A stretch of DNA of 64,000 nucleotides, from positions 112,656-176,655 of the forward strand of contig MDYQ01000031.1 of NCBI GenBank assembly GCA_003024175.1. The letters run 5' to 3'. Shown here piece by piece: positions 11,986 to 22,724 of this stretch. Positions within the stretch are counted from its first letter, which is position 1. Each line of letters starts with the position of its first letter. The notes beneath the pieces are model-generated. The model ran no database searches and had not been told where the DNA came from. It saw nothing but the letters and a program-made list of their open reading frames with translations. The DNA is from Planoprotostelium fungivorum. Taxonomy: Eukaryota; Evosea; Variosea; Cavosteliida; Cavosteliaceae. Both the position numbers and the translations under genes were made by a program.

Positions 11986-12703
11986 CTCTGTCCTCCTTCG
12001 TGTCCTTCGGTGCTTTCTCTCAGGGCAACCTCAACTTGAAGCCGGAAAGCCAGTCATCAGATGTCTCTCCCCTGTCCTAGCCGTGTCAACCGACAACTGG
12101 AGCTCAATTTTACTTCGTAAGGTCGATCATCAGAGCAGCTTCTGGTGCTTTCACTCTGAAAGTTCCACATAAATCAATACGGTGATAGATGTCCGTCACA
12201 CGCACCATTCAGAGGTGAACACGTACAAATGTCTCTCGCTTCCTCGTACACCGTCTCTGTTAGGCTCATTCTACGAGGGATGAAGAACACATAGGTTCTA
12301 TCCGGCACAGCACCTGGTGTTTCGATCGGTCGAAGAGATGTGTGGGAGAAATGTGTCACTCTCATTGACCCTCTAAAATGTTGCTCGAGAATCTCCATCG
12401 GACAAGGGCACCTCGAACAAAGATCGAACTTGTGTGATATCTTCACCGACACCGCACTCTGGACTTGGATAGTCTGTACTCATCTGAATCGAAGTCGGGT
12501 GGATCACATGCTGTTGGGCTGAAGATCACCTCGATCACAGAGAAGTACGGGAAGACTATCAGATACATAACGCTTGATATGAGGTGAATCGTGTGAACGA
12601 GCATCGAACATCGCATCAGCTCATACTTTTGGAATGGACAGATTCGTGTATCACTTGTGTGTGGAAACGAAAAAGACGTAAACCATCTCCACGACGGATC
12701 TAT
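11986..12703. other. Spacer between elongin C stop and LRR gene start; possible small ORF
   Basis: About 720 bp separate two minus-strand genes. A minus-strand frame (12452-12174, 92 codons) is open, and another frame starts MSTDYPSPECGVGEDITQ near 12500. Neither matches a family I know, and no splice pattern joins them convincingly. The region may hold a small gene or only the LRR gene promoter. Confidence 0.3.
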
Positions 12704-13130
12704 TTAAGTATCCAAAAAGTTGGCGGCCATCAACTGTAGCACATGTGTCAGTTTTCATTTCGTCGAGCTTGATTAACAGATCTTCCATGATTATCTCACC
12801 AATTCGAGTGCAATCTCGGGCTCGATTGTAAATTCGGGTATCTCGCTCGTGATGTTCGTATACTTGAGCTTGTAATAGAAATATTGAATGACCTTCTGCA
12901 ATATGGGTGTCGATATCTCTCTAAACTCGATGACTCCCCTCTGTTGTTCCGTAAAAGTACCTATCCACACCTTCAACTCTTCTCTTCCATCCCATTAGCT
13001 CACCTGGACCACTCAACATAGATTTGATCAGACCAGAGACCATAGCGGCCTTCTTGTCTATGATGAATTCATGTCCCTCGTGCGAGATGAGCTTCACAGT
13101 CTCAGGTGTTGCTTTGTTTTCTTCGGTCAT
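12704..13130 (-). CDS. ELOC: Elongin-C (SKP1/BTB fold)
   Basis: This is the adaptor subunit of cullin-2/5 ubiquitin ligases and the elongin complex. Three exons encode about 104 residues, the normal length. Conserved blocks are [63 protein letters not shown] and the terminal LMAANFLDT. The first intron splits [12 protein letters not shown] and the second splits EIALEL/LMAANFL; both were placed by restoring these motifs. The start [10 protein letters not shown] is the first Met giving the usual N-terminus. It is divergent from NUP210 with a gap of only 66 bp. Confidence 0.93.
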
Positions 13131-13196
13131 CTCGTGGTGAGGTGTCGATCTGTTTCTAAAAACACACAGAAAATCAGGGGTGGAAAACAACTCGCC
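13131..13196. promoter_or_regulatory. Very short shared promoter region, ELOC / NUP210
   Basis: Only 66 bp lie between the divergent start codons if NUP210 starts at 13197 (108 bp if it starts at 13239). The sequence must hold both 5' ends. I see no TATA box or clear palindrome. Confidence 0.45.
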
Positions 13197-16100
13197 ATGG
13201 GTCGGCCTCTGATCACATACACAGACACGCAGACGAACATGTTCGAGTTAGGGAGGGGTCTAAGATGCCTCTTCCTGCTCCTCATCTGTGTACATGCTAG
13301 CCTCGGTATAGAACAACATACATCTTACAAAGTCTCCAAGCAGTTCTGTCAGACGGGCACAACTCTCTCTGAAAAGGCCGAGAAGTTCAATGGATTGGGC
13401 ACAGAGGCCTCCATCAGTGATCTCACCCTTCTTCTGCCTCATTCTGTCAAGCCCAACTCGAATCGTGTCCAATACATTGTGAGAGCAGATAACGGCTGCT
13501 TCAAATGGTAAGATCCTCTCGTCCTCACGGCTCATTCCTACATGTGATCTGATTCGATATATCAGGACGTCCAAGAACAGTGACGTGGTTACCGTGGAGC
13601 CTCTCGAAGATAACATCGATGGAGAGTGCTGCTCTAAGAGTGCTATCGTTACAGCCGTCACCAGTGGAGATAAGTTTACAAGAACTGCTACATGGATTTT
13701 AGCCGAAGAGACGAGTGAGTCCAACTCTCATGAGAGAAAGGGAGTCTGAATGCACGCAGCCACTGGAAAGATCCTCCGTTGTGAAGTGTTTGTGGATTGG
13801 ATCGAATCCATTGAGATCCAGACGACCACTCGAACCATCTCCAAAGACGACGTAGAGCTCCTCGAGATCCAAGCCGTTGACTCTCAAGGTATTCCTCCTT
13901 TCTCTCCACCAGATCTGACCCATATCAGGAAATGTGTTCAGCTCCGTCATGGGTCTACGCTTCGAATGGACCATCGGAGTCCCCGAGAACGTCTCCAACT
14001 CCCAAGTCCAAGTTCTCTCCGTCGTCGATTTCAAAGATGTCAATCTCGATGGACCTGCCATTCTGTCCGAGATGGAGAAGAAGGGAATGAGAACCAGTGC
14101 CGTCCTCGTTCGCGGTATCGAATTCGGAAAGGCAGTCGTCAACAGTCAATTGGTCGAGACGGGCCATGAGGTGGACACGGCCAGAGTGCACCTCTCCGTG
14201 TTGGACCCTCTACAGATCGAGCCTCCCTCCGTCTACATGGTCAACGGTGCGAAGATCAATTACCAACTCCAGATCTTCACGAAGGATCGCATCGCGAGTG
14301 AGTGATCACATGAGATGAACTCTTTCGTGACCATCTTCAAGACATTTCCCTGCCCTCGGTTCAGTACAAATGGAGCTCGAGTGACGTAGACGTGGCCCAC
14401 GTGAAGAACAACGGAGAGTTAGTATCCAAGTCCCTCGGCCAAGCTGAGATCTTAGTCAACCACGCAGGTGATCATCTTCTTCCTCCAAGAGAAACTGAAA
14501 TGCCCCAGATATGCACGAGAACGAAGCGAAAGCTCAAGTCCACGTCGTCCCTCCCTCTTACCTGACTCTCACCATCAAGTGGGACAACGGCGGACAAGTC
14601 AGCACCGTACTCGTTCGCGGTTGGGAGTACACTTGCACCGTCTCCGTTCACTACGTCGACGGCCACGTCATGTACATCCCCGCTCTCCATCGTTTCACCA
14701 ACGATCTCGGCGACAAGCTCAAGCTCGAGAAGGAATTAGAGAATGGAAAGAAGTTTCACTTCACGCCGACGAGCCGAGGCCAGGCCACGATCAAGTCGTC
14801 CACCGTCTTCGATCCCCAAGTCAAGGCCATCGACAACCAGCTCCGTGTGGCGAAGGACTTCATCGTGACGGACCCCGTCGAGATCAGCCCCAGGAACGTC
14901 AATTTACCCTACGTCAATGGGGGAAGACACGAGTACAAGCTCAACGTCAAGGGAGGTACGGATCCACTCAACATGCGGTGGAAGACTTCGGACCCATCGG
15001 TCGTCACTGTCAATTCGAACGGTATCGTTACCGTTGTCGGCGAGGGAAGAGCTACGGTCACGGCGTCAGACAGTAAGAACCCGGCCAACCAAGACAGTGT
15101 CACGGTCTCTTGCACTCCACCAGATCGCTTGGAGCTGTCCACCCTCTACGGTGTGGAGACCCAAAAGGACAGACACAATGTCGTGACACTCACCCTCTTG
15201 GACGCGCAAGGAAACAAGGTGAGACGATGGAGAGGAGAGGATCTGACTCGTTGTAGTTTGACAACTGCTCGACGTTCCCCGTACAGTGGAAGTTTGAGCC
15301 CAGGGGTGTCTTCACCCCGTCAGCCACCGCCTACAACGCCACCGACAGACCCGAAGCTTGTGTCTTCTACCCTCTACTCGCCCTCAAAGAGGGCAGGACC
15401 GTCCTCACTGCCACGTCCGAATCCGCCGGCCTGTCTTCCAGCATCACCTTGTACAGCTACGCACCCCTACGCGTCGTACACCCCACCACAGCACGTGCTC
15501 TCGTGACGCTCGGCTCCACCGCCACCTTCGTTCTCGCTGGAGGACCTGACCCCTGGGAGATCGACCCAGCCGCCTACAACAACATCGTCGAGCCAGAGCA
15601 CCCCCATTCGGTCGCCATAGAGACGACACCCGTCGTGAGGACCTCCGACGTCAACGTCCAATCTTTCTCCGTGGCTTGCAAGAGCTACGGCCATCAGAAG
15701 ATCCACGTTACGGTCGGAAATTCACCCACAATCGACCACCCCAAACCATCGAGCAGCTCCGTCACGGTCGAATTCGAATGCAAGGAACCCTCACGAGTCG
15801 AGGTCGTCCTGGGAGGAGAGAAGAAGGAGAACTCCTGCACCGTCGACGCCCTCTTTCCACTCACTACCTCTCAGCAGGAGAAGAACACGAACCAGAGGAA
15901 GTACCTCGTGAAGAACAACCGCAAGGTTCCCTTCACCGTCAACGTCTACGACTTGGAGGGAAGACAATTTGACAACCGTTCGTCTCTGGCCATCCAGTGG
16001 CAATCTGCAGATCCACAGATCGCCCGATTCGAAGAGGGAGAAGACAGCGGCAGTTGGATCTCCATGGGCAACAACGAGGGCACCGTCAGCTTGGAAGTGT

Positions 16101-19095
16101 GGACGAGAAACTACAAGAAAGACGCCCTCAAAAGATACCACATCGCTTATCCCAAAGACCACACCGACCCCAGGCTCACCGCTCAGCTCGTTCTCCTCTT
16201 GACTCACGGTCTACAACTCGAGCCCACAAGGGCCACTCTGTACCGTCACCCTCAGAATCGCTTGGAGTACACCGTCCAGGGCGGATCCGGACAGTACAAC
16301 GTAGAAGTCAACGACACGAGTCTGGCTCGCATCGAGAGGGCCACCGCCGACGTCAGGAGCTTCAAGTTGATTCCTCTCGGAGTCGGAGACGTTCACCTCA
16401 CCATCAGTGACAAGTGCATGCACGAGTCTGAATTGGCACACTCGGATGTCACCATCAGCGACGCCGCATCGATCGACGTCAACAGCAGGAGGCTCATCCA
16501 ATTGGAACAGTACAGTCCGGTGCAATACCAGGTGAAATCTCATCGACTTCTCTTCCTCCTGACGCGTTGTAGATCCTCGATCGCAACGGTCAACCCTTCT
16601 CGGAAGATCAGATCCGTCACGTCGAAGTCAAAGTCATCAGCGACTCCCCCGTCCTCAGTGTAGACCGTGACGCCGCAGGCCACAGAGTCCGCGGCTCACA
16701 GCTTGGAATGGGAAGGCTTCACGCTCAGCTGCTCAACGACGAAGGCCAGCCCCTCTTGCAGTCGAGGCCGTTAGAAGTACAAGTCTACCCTGCCTTCAAT
16801 CTCAGCCCGAAGAAGATCGTCTTACTCGAGGGCAGCCGAACCCTCTTGGAGTCCAGTGGAGGTCCACCCCAGGCGTCACGGGACGTACAGTACGTGTCAC
16901 GTGACCCAAAGATCGCCTCGGTCGACGGCAAGGGAGTCATCACGGCCCACGCCATCGGTACCACGACCGTTCAGGGAACCATCCACAGCAACGGACACTC
17001 GCTGGGAGAAGACACGGTACAAGTCACCGTGCAAGAACTCACCGGAATTTCCATCGAAACGGCCACCCACCAGCTGCTTGTCGAGCGAGACATGCACGTC
17101 AGGCTCGTCGGTCACGGTGGTGTCTCCACATCCGCCCTCGCTCTCTTACCCTGCGGTATCTCTTGGTCCACGTCGTCTCGCGATATCGCTACCATCACTC
17201 ACGGAGAGAAGAATTCCTTTGAGATCAACGTCAAGGGAAAGAGCTACGGCAGGACCAGGTTGTCCGTCTCGTTAGACTGCCCGAAGAACAGGAGGCTGCA
17301 TGGGATGAAGGCAGACGCAGAGATGAAAGTGAAGGACGAGCTCAAGATCGAGGGGGGAGACGTTCTCCTCTTGAACCACGGCGCGACGAAGAAGATTCGC
17401 ACGAACCGCGACGGCAGCCGCGATCTACGCTACGATGTCATGGGAGACTGCAACAACCGCACGGCCTGCATTCGACTGAGTGAAGAGGGACAGGTCGAGG
17501 CGGGAGACAAGACGTGCAGCACGTCTGTCCTCGTAGAAGAAGGAGGAGAGGGGAAGGTAATTCGAGTGGAAGTCAAGCCGGTCCATTACGTACACTTCCG
17601 TCAGCCCCTGTCCACCGAGATCCCACTTGGCGGGAAATTACTCTTGCCCGTCGATTTCAAAGACAACTTTGGCAACACGTTCGACGCCGTGGAGGACCGC
17701 AGCATCGGAGTGCAAGTCATGGACGATGAGTCGATGGTGGCTCAGATGACCGAGAGAGGTGTAGAGGTCAGAGGTCACCGCCCCGGCTCTTCTCTGCTTC
17801 GCGTCTACGTCAGAGAAGTGGAAGACATGGAGGACTTTATTCAGCTGCGAGTGGGCAACAGTATCTTCCCTAGGGACCCCGTGGTACACGTCGGCAGCCA
17901 GATCGCATTCAAATCTACAACGCTGGACAAGGGAGAATCCGTGGGAACGTGGAGCTCCGACGACAAGACGAAGCTCATCGTGTCCTCTGACAAGGGAGTC
18001 GCCAACGCCATAGCAACCGGTACCGCCGACGTCAGGCTGTCGTCGCAGAGCGATTCGCATTCGCGGGTCAGCATCTCCGAGGTGGACGCCGTCGTTGTAG
18101 ATCGAAACAACGTCACGTTCGTTCACAATGGATTCGGCCCCGACGGAAAGAACGTGAAATTTCTCGTGGGAATCGAACTGTTGGGCAGCGATGGGAGGGC
18201 CTTCACTTTCTCTCCCTACATCGACCACAGGGTGCAGATCACGTGCCACGTCAATGCGGGAGAGTGGATCAAGGTTACGTCCGAGCGGGACCCCACGACC
18301 GGTAGATACCACTGCCGCCTCGTCCCACAAGTTCCCAGCCTTCCCACCACGGCTCCACCCACCCACGTCGCCCTGCTCGTGGAAGCTTCCCACGGCAGCC
18401 GCACGGTCACCGCCGTGCCCGAGGACATTCGATTCGACGCCCAGCTGTCTCTCCACCCCCAGGCCAATTTGACCCTCACCCCAGGCGTCGCCACCATCCT
18501 CCACGTCAGAGAAGAAGTGGACAGCATCACCTCCACCGACGACAACAAGCTGTCCATCAAGAGTGTGGGCTCCAACATTGTCCCACGAGGCTTGAGTCAT
18601 CCTCGGGTGATCAAATACGAGATTCGACCCACCGGCTACTCTTCCTTGGACGGCGTCAAACTCCTCCTCCACAGCCGTGGAGAAGTGCAGGAGCTACCCG
18701 TGCACCTCGTCGCACCCACGACCCAGATTCCCAGAGAAGCTCCAGCCGGCTGGTCGAGCCTGGCGACTTGGCTGTGGACGACCCTTTTGGGGCTGTCTGT
18801 CCTCCTCGTCCTGGCTTACTTTTCAAAGGCCTTCGATCGCCTGTTGAACCCTTCACCCCCCCCTACCCCTTCTTCCCACCCCTTTTACACGTCACCACCC
18901 AGGCAGGGACCGACTCCAGGTTTTCAGCCAGATTTCCGTAGTCCAAAGCAGCCGGAATACCGCAGTCCACCGGGTGCACCGTTTGGAGGAGCTTCTACCA
19001 CGAATCACAGCATAGGAGGTCTGAATCAACTGACGCCACCGAGGAAAATGGGAGGAAACAACACGCCCGGGTTAAACTCGAGTTATACACAATAG
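13197..19095 (+). CDS. NUP210: Nuclear pore membrane glycoprotein gp210
   Basis: This is an integral pore-membrane nucleoporin whose large lumenal part is built of Ig-like domains. A signal anchor ([20 protein letters not shown]) is followed by the conserved gp210 N-terminus: [70 protein letters not shown]. The long middle carries BIG2-like repeats such as [20 protein letters not shown] (about 14990) and [20 protein letters not shown] (about 16895). A single TM ([18 protein letters not shown]) lies near 18765-18820, then a short Pro/Ser-rich tail facing the pore. Introns near 15220 and 16532 end in CGTTGTAG. A second in-frame Met at 13239 gives a tidier signal peptide and may be the true start. 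The coding DNA is more GC-rich than its neighbours. Confidence 0.92.
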
Positions 19096-19217
19096 ACTCT
19101 CACGATTCTCTCTGTCTCTTCTTCTCGTTGTTCGTGTCATTGTGAGAGTTTGTTGTGGCGTAATGAATGGAATAAAATGACAAAGACTTGACTGATCGTT
19201 CAATTTATCCTCGGTGG

Positions 19218-21593
19218 TCACAACAGATGGAGAGTCACGACGAAGACGAGAGGATAGATGGACAGGGAGGCAGCACAGTTGACGCTGCTTACGATGGTCA
19301 CCATCTGGGATGAGATGGTTGTCGATGAGTCTTTGTCAATTCCAGCGGACGATGACTCTGTGGATGAATGATTCGCACAATCTGCTTGTAATCCAGACGT
19401 CGCATTGACATTGGACAGCTGTACACCTGTGGTGTTGCCCCAGGCACAGTTGTCACTCATAACGAGACCCTCGTTGTTATAAAGATTGACTACAGGGAAC
19501 GAAGACCTATTCCGATTCAGAAGTGTCCGTGACTCAGACTGACTCTACCTGAAAGGTCCGTAGATCTGATTTCGAGAGAATTGTGATGCGGAGGTGGAGT
19601 AGATTTCGATCGGATGCCCCCAGCTCCCGGTGATGATGTTGTCGGTGATGCTTATGTTTGAGAAGGCTCCAGCAGGTGGTATGTCACCTCCGTATTGGTA
19701 GTTCCGATTCAGTCGCACAGAGATGGAGCTACCGTAACCAGTCCTGTCTCGGTCAGAATGAATCCTCTCCATCTCTCTTTGAACAGGAGACGGTTCGCTG
19801 AACCGATACGAACAGTATTTGGAACTCACCACCCGTAGAAGCCGATGTCCTCGAGCACGTTGTATTTGATGGCCACATCAGCAGCATAGTCACCCTCCAT
19901 CCACGATCCCGTCTCCGGTTGCACGTCGATGCCTCCCAACGCTAAGACGGAAAAGTTGTTGTGACTGATCTCTCCCCTGTGCGCTTTACACAAGATCCCA
20001 CGGCCCCGTGAGTTATAGAACGTGTTTCTCGAAATGACAAAGTCTGAATTGGTGCGATCGAGATTCGATGCGTAGGCCGAGGAATTGTACAGCACGGACA
20101 GTACCACCGTAGCGTTACCGTTGGTGACGTTCTTTTGTTTGATGAGAGGGTGGAACCATCATCTCTCCCTCACCCGCATCGATGTGATGGTTGCATATCC
20201 CATGGGATGAAGATCGCTGTCGTACAGTCTCAATCGATCCCCTGTCTGCCAATGGCCGTACGTCTGCATGAAAACAGAAGAATCGCTCTGTGCCGACCAG
20301 ATCTTGGAGAAGAACTGGAGCATGTTGATGCAGTCGTCACCCATACCATCAAAGTAACTATCGATGATGGTGGGACCTCTGTGCATCCCAACGATATGGA
20401 TTCCATCTGTTTTCGTGTCATGACGGATTAGATGAGGGGATGATATTCTACCTGAGGAGAGAGACATGAGAGGAGGGACACCCCCCGGTACCGGTGGTGA
20501 CGGATTCCGCATTATCTTCACCCTACACATCGTCATATCGATGCGATCGCGATGAGACCGATTCACCTCTCGAATCGATGTCCACCGTAGCCCCAATCGA
20601 TCCACCAACCCATACCGGCTGAAGAAGTCATGGTGTAATCCACGAAGGAAAAATTACTGTGTGCCGTCATCAGCCGTCGAGGTTTAATTTCCACTGAGAT
20701 GGCGACGCACCTTCCAGCTCGGATGTAATGAAAGACATGACCAAGACCTCGTACGGCCAGCATGGATCCAATGATCATGTTCCCGTTCGCCATTTGTCCA
20801 TCATATGTGCTGCGAATCTGTAAGACAGAGGTGATGTGTTCTTTCACATGATGCGGAAGCTTCTTCCGTCACTGGACAGATTGGTGGCGAAATTGCCTAA
20901 GGATAGATCGATGATTGGTTGAAATGGTTCTTTAGGAAGTAATGTGTTCTGTCTAAAAACAAACATCGCCTGAGACCGTCAACCTAATGATGCTGCCGCA
21001 TCTCCTCACAGTCGTCTTGTAGAAGAAGTCGGAGGAGTAACCGTCACATACTCGGAGGTCCACCCAGTTCTTACCATTCGCGATCTAAATGCATTTCAAT
21101 CGTACTATGCATCTCGTAGATTACCTTTGTGATGTTGTAGATGACTGCTTGTGATGTGCCAGGCGGGTTCTGATGGATGGTCAGCCCGCGGATAGCACAA
21201 TTGTTAGTATTCCATGCTGTGATACTGCTGGTCGTCTGAAAAACCCGAAATGTCAAAGTGACCCCATCGAACCACAAGATGGTGTTGTTCATGTTGCTCA
21301 ACCCCAACATCGTGCCCGTAGAATACACCTGAGAGATTGAGATTGCTCGTGTTCAAGTGGGATCTCACGTCGTACTGTCCGTGAGCTACAGCCAATTGTC
21401 GGTAGCCATCAGACGAGTATGGCTGTTGATTGATCCATTTCAAGAAGTCTACACCGGAAAAGTTGGAGGTGGAGGGTGTGTACGTAGCTAGTCCCACTGG
21501 TCTCTCCACGATTGGCTGGTAGGTATATCCAGAGCTATAACACCCTTCAAAGAGGAAGATGAGGAAGCAGAGGTGGATGGACGACAACATCAT
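19218..21593 (-). CDS. GPI-anchored beta-helix protein, GH110-like
   Basis: This is a secreted, probably GPI-anchored protein with a right-handed parallel beta-helix. It has a signal peptide (MMLSSIHLCFLIFLFEG) and a front part reading STGTMLGLSNMNNTILWFDG and CAIRGLTIHQNPPGTSQAV, the pattern of GH110 alpha-1,3-galactosidases. Next come DGIHIVGMHRGPTIIDSYFD with GMGDDCINM, and NTFYNSRGRGILCKAHRG. The C-terminus is Ser/Thr-rich and ends in a short hydrophobic tail (SLSIYPLVFVVTLHLL) with no basic stop-transfer residues, as in GPI signals. Several introns are inferred. The activity is a family-level guess; the GDD-like acidic pair is present, but GH110 assignment needs a profile search. It converges on NUP210 with a 122-bp gap. 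Confidence 0.65.
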
Positions 21594-22196
21594 GAGCGTC
21601 GGGTAATGAACTTTGAGTGGCAGACCCGCTGGTTTTTCGCGCTAATTTTTGCGATCGCATCCGGCGAATGTCATACCACGAGCTGGTTTCCAAAACGAGA
21701 CGGAAAGGTGGAGTAATGGAAATCACCACAATGAAGCACTACCCACATTACGCGCAGACAGCAGCCGTGACGTCATAGGCTCGATAGACAAGAGGGAGAA
21801 TGACTATCGTTGATTCTCTTCTACAGCTGATCTCTGGATTTCTGTGTCCTCACTTTACCTGAAAGACCTTACGCGCTACCCCTCGGCGTGACTCGAAACC
21901 ATTCCCCTGCACAACATCGAGATCGTCCCATGAAGATAGTCCGCATCAAGGAGCAGATGCTCTGAGGGACAGGTCAACCGTGGTCACCAGTGGGTCAGTT
22001 TGTATGTACGCTTGTCCCGCCGACGTGTAGCTTCCTTAGCTGCATCAGTCAGCTTGAAATTTTTTGTACAAGTGGCAAAGGAAAAGTCGCCATGATGTTC
22101 ATTGGCGAAAGGATGTATGTATTGTAGATAGAAAGAGCGAAATGCCCATTTTTGCGAGAGTTTCAGTGAAGCAGCCAAGAGACGAGCCAGACCAGC
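21594..22196. other. Spacer upstream of the beta-helix gene
   Basis: About 600 bp lie between the beta-helix start and the tRNA. A minus-strand frame at 22178-21984 is open, but it starts just downstream of the tRNA and has no recognisable motif. I see no supported gene; promoter sequence is the likely content. Confidence 0.4.
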
Positions 22197-22200
22197 AAAA
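22197..22200 (-). terminator. Pol III T-run terminator of tRNA-iMet
   Basis: Reading the minus strand, four T residues follow directly after the tRNA 3' end, the minimal Pol III stop signal. Confidence 0.6.
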
Positions 22201-22272
22201 TAGCGAAGGTAGGTTTCGATCCTACGACCTTGGGGTTATGAGCCCCACACGCTTCCACTGCGCCACTTCGCT
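22201..22272 (-). tRNA. tRNA-iMet-CAU: Initiator tRNA-Met (CAU)
   Basis: This is a 72-nt intronless tRNA. The acceptor stem pairs AGCGAAG with CTTCGCT, so the first pair is A1-U72, which marks eukaryotic initiators. The D arm is TGGCGCAGTGGAAGCG (A box). The anticodon stem-loop is GTGGGGCTCATAACCCCA with anticodon CAT and three G-C pairs. The T arm is GTAGGATCGAAACCTAC, with the ATCGAAAC loop (A54/A60) that replaces the elongator TTC loop. CCA is not encoded, as expected in a nuclear gene. Confidence 0.96.
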
Positions 22273-22423
22273 TGATGAGACGTTTGATCGGGATGCAAAA
22301 CGTGCGTGTTCTTCAACCAGTACGTAGATTGATCGAACTACAGTGAGAAGTGTATCATCAGCTCTGCATCATTGATCGTCACTTGATGGAGAGCGTGAGT
22401 CACAGGCGAACAAAAGAATCTAT

Positions 22424-22621
22424 TCAGAATCCAACCCAAGATACATCGAGACAATGTCCTCTTCTGTTAATAGAGGTGAGAGGGAGCGATGCACGAGACG
22501 GCGCGTTTGTGCTGTTCGGTGAATAAGTCGCAGATCGCAGAGGGACATTCGCAGGTTTCCCTTTCGGCGAACCGATCTGAACGAGGAACGATCCACCACA
22601 TACACAGGCGGCGTCATCCAT
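22424..22621 (-). CDS. Small ORF head-to-head with USP40, unassigned
   Basis: A 65-codon minus-strand frame starts MDDAACVCGGSFLVQIGSP and ends DVSWVGF. An overlapping frame ends MYLGLDSE. The Cys-x-Cys-Gly-Gly start hints at a metal site but I recognise no family, and frames compete on this strand. It could equally be USP40 promoter sequence. Confidence 0.25.
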   Translation of the reverse strand: MDDAACVCGGSFLVQIGSPKGKPANVPLRSATYSPNSTNAPSRASLPLTSINRRGHCLDVSWVGF

Positions 22622-22724
22622 GTTGGGCTTAGGATCGTTGTTCGAAGAAGGAGACGACGTAGAATCGATCACAAATGTCGGTGCGGCAAATGGAAAAACA
22701 GTTTACAGACCCCAACGAACTCAT

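Noticed and set aside
12340-12522. Plus-strand 60-codon frame opposite the small minus ORF
   Set aside because: No motif, no splice support and antisense to another weak frame.
17638-18672. A 344-codon minus-strand open frame inside NUP210
   Set aside because: It is a mirror frame of GC-rich coding DNA; the plus strand is clearly gp210.
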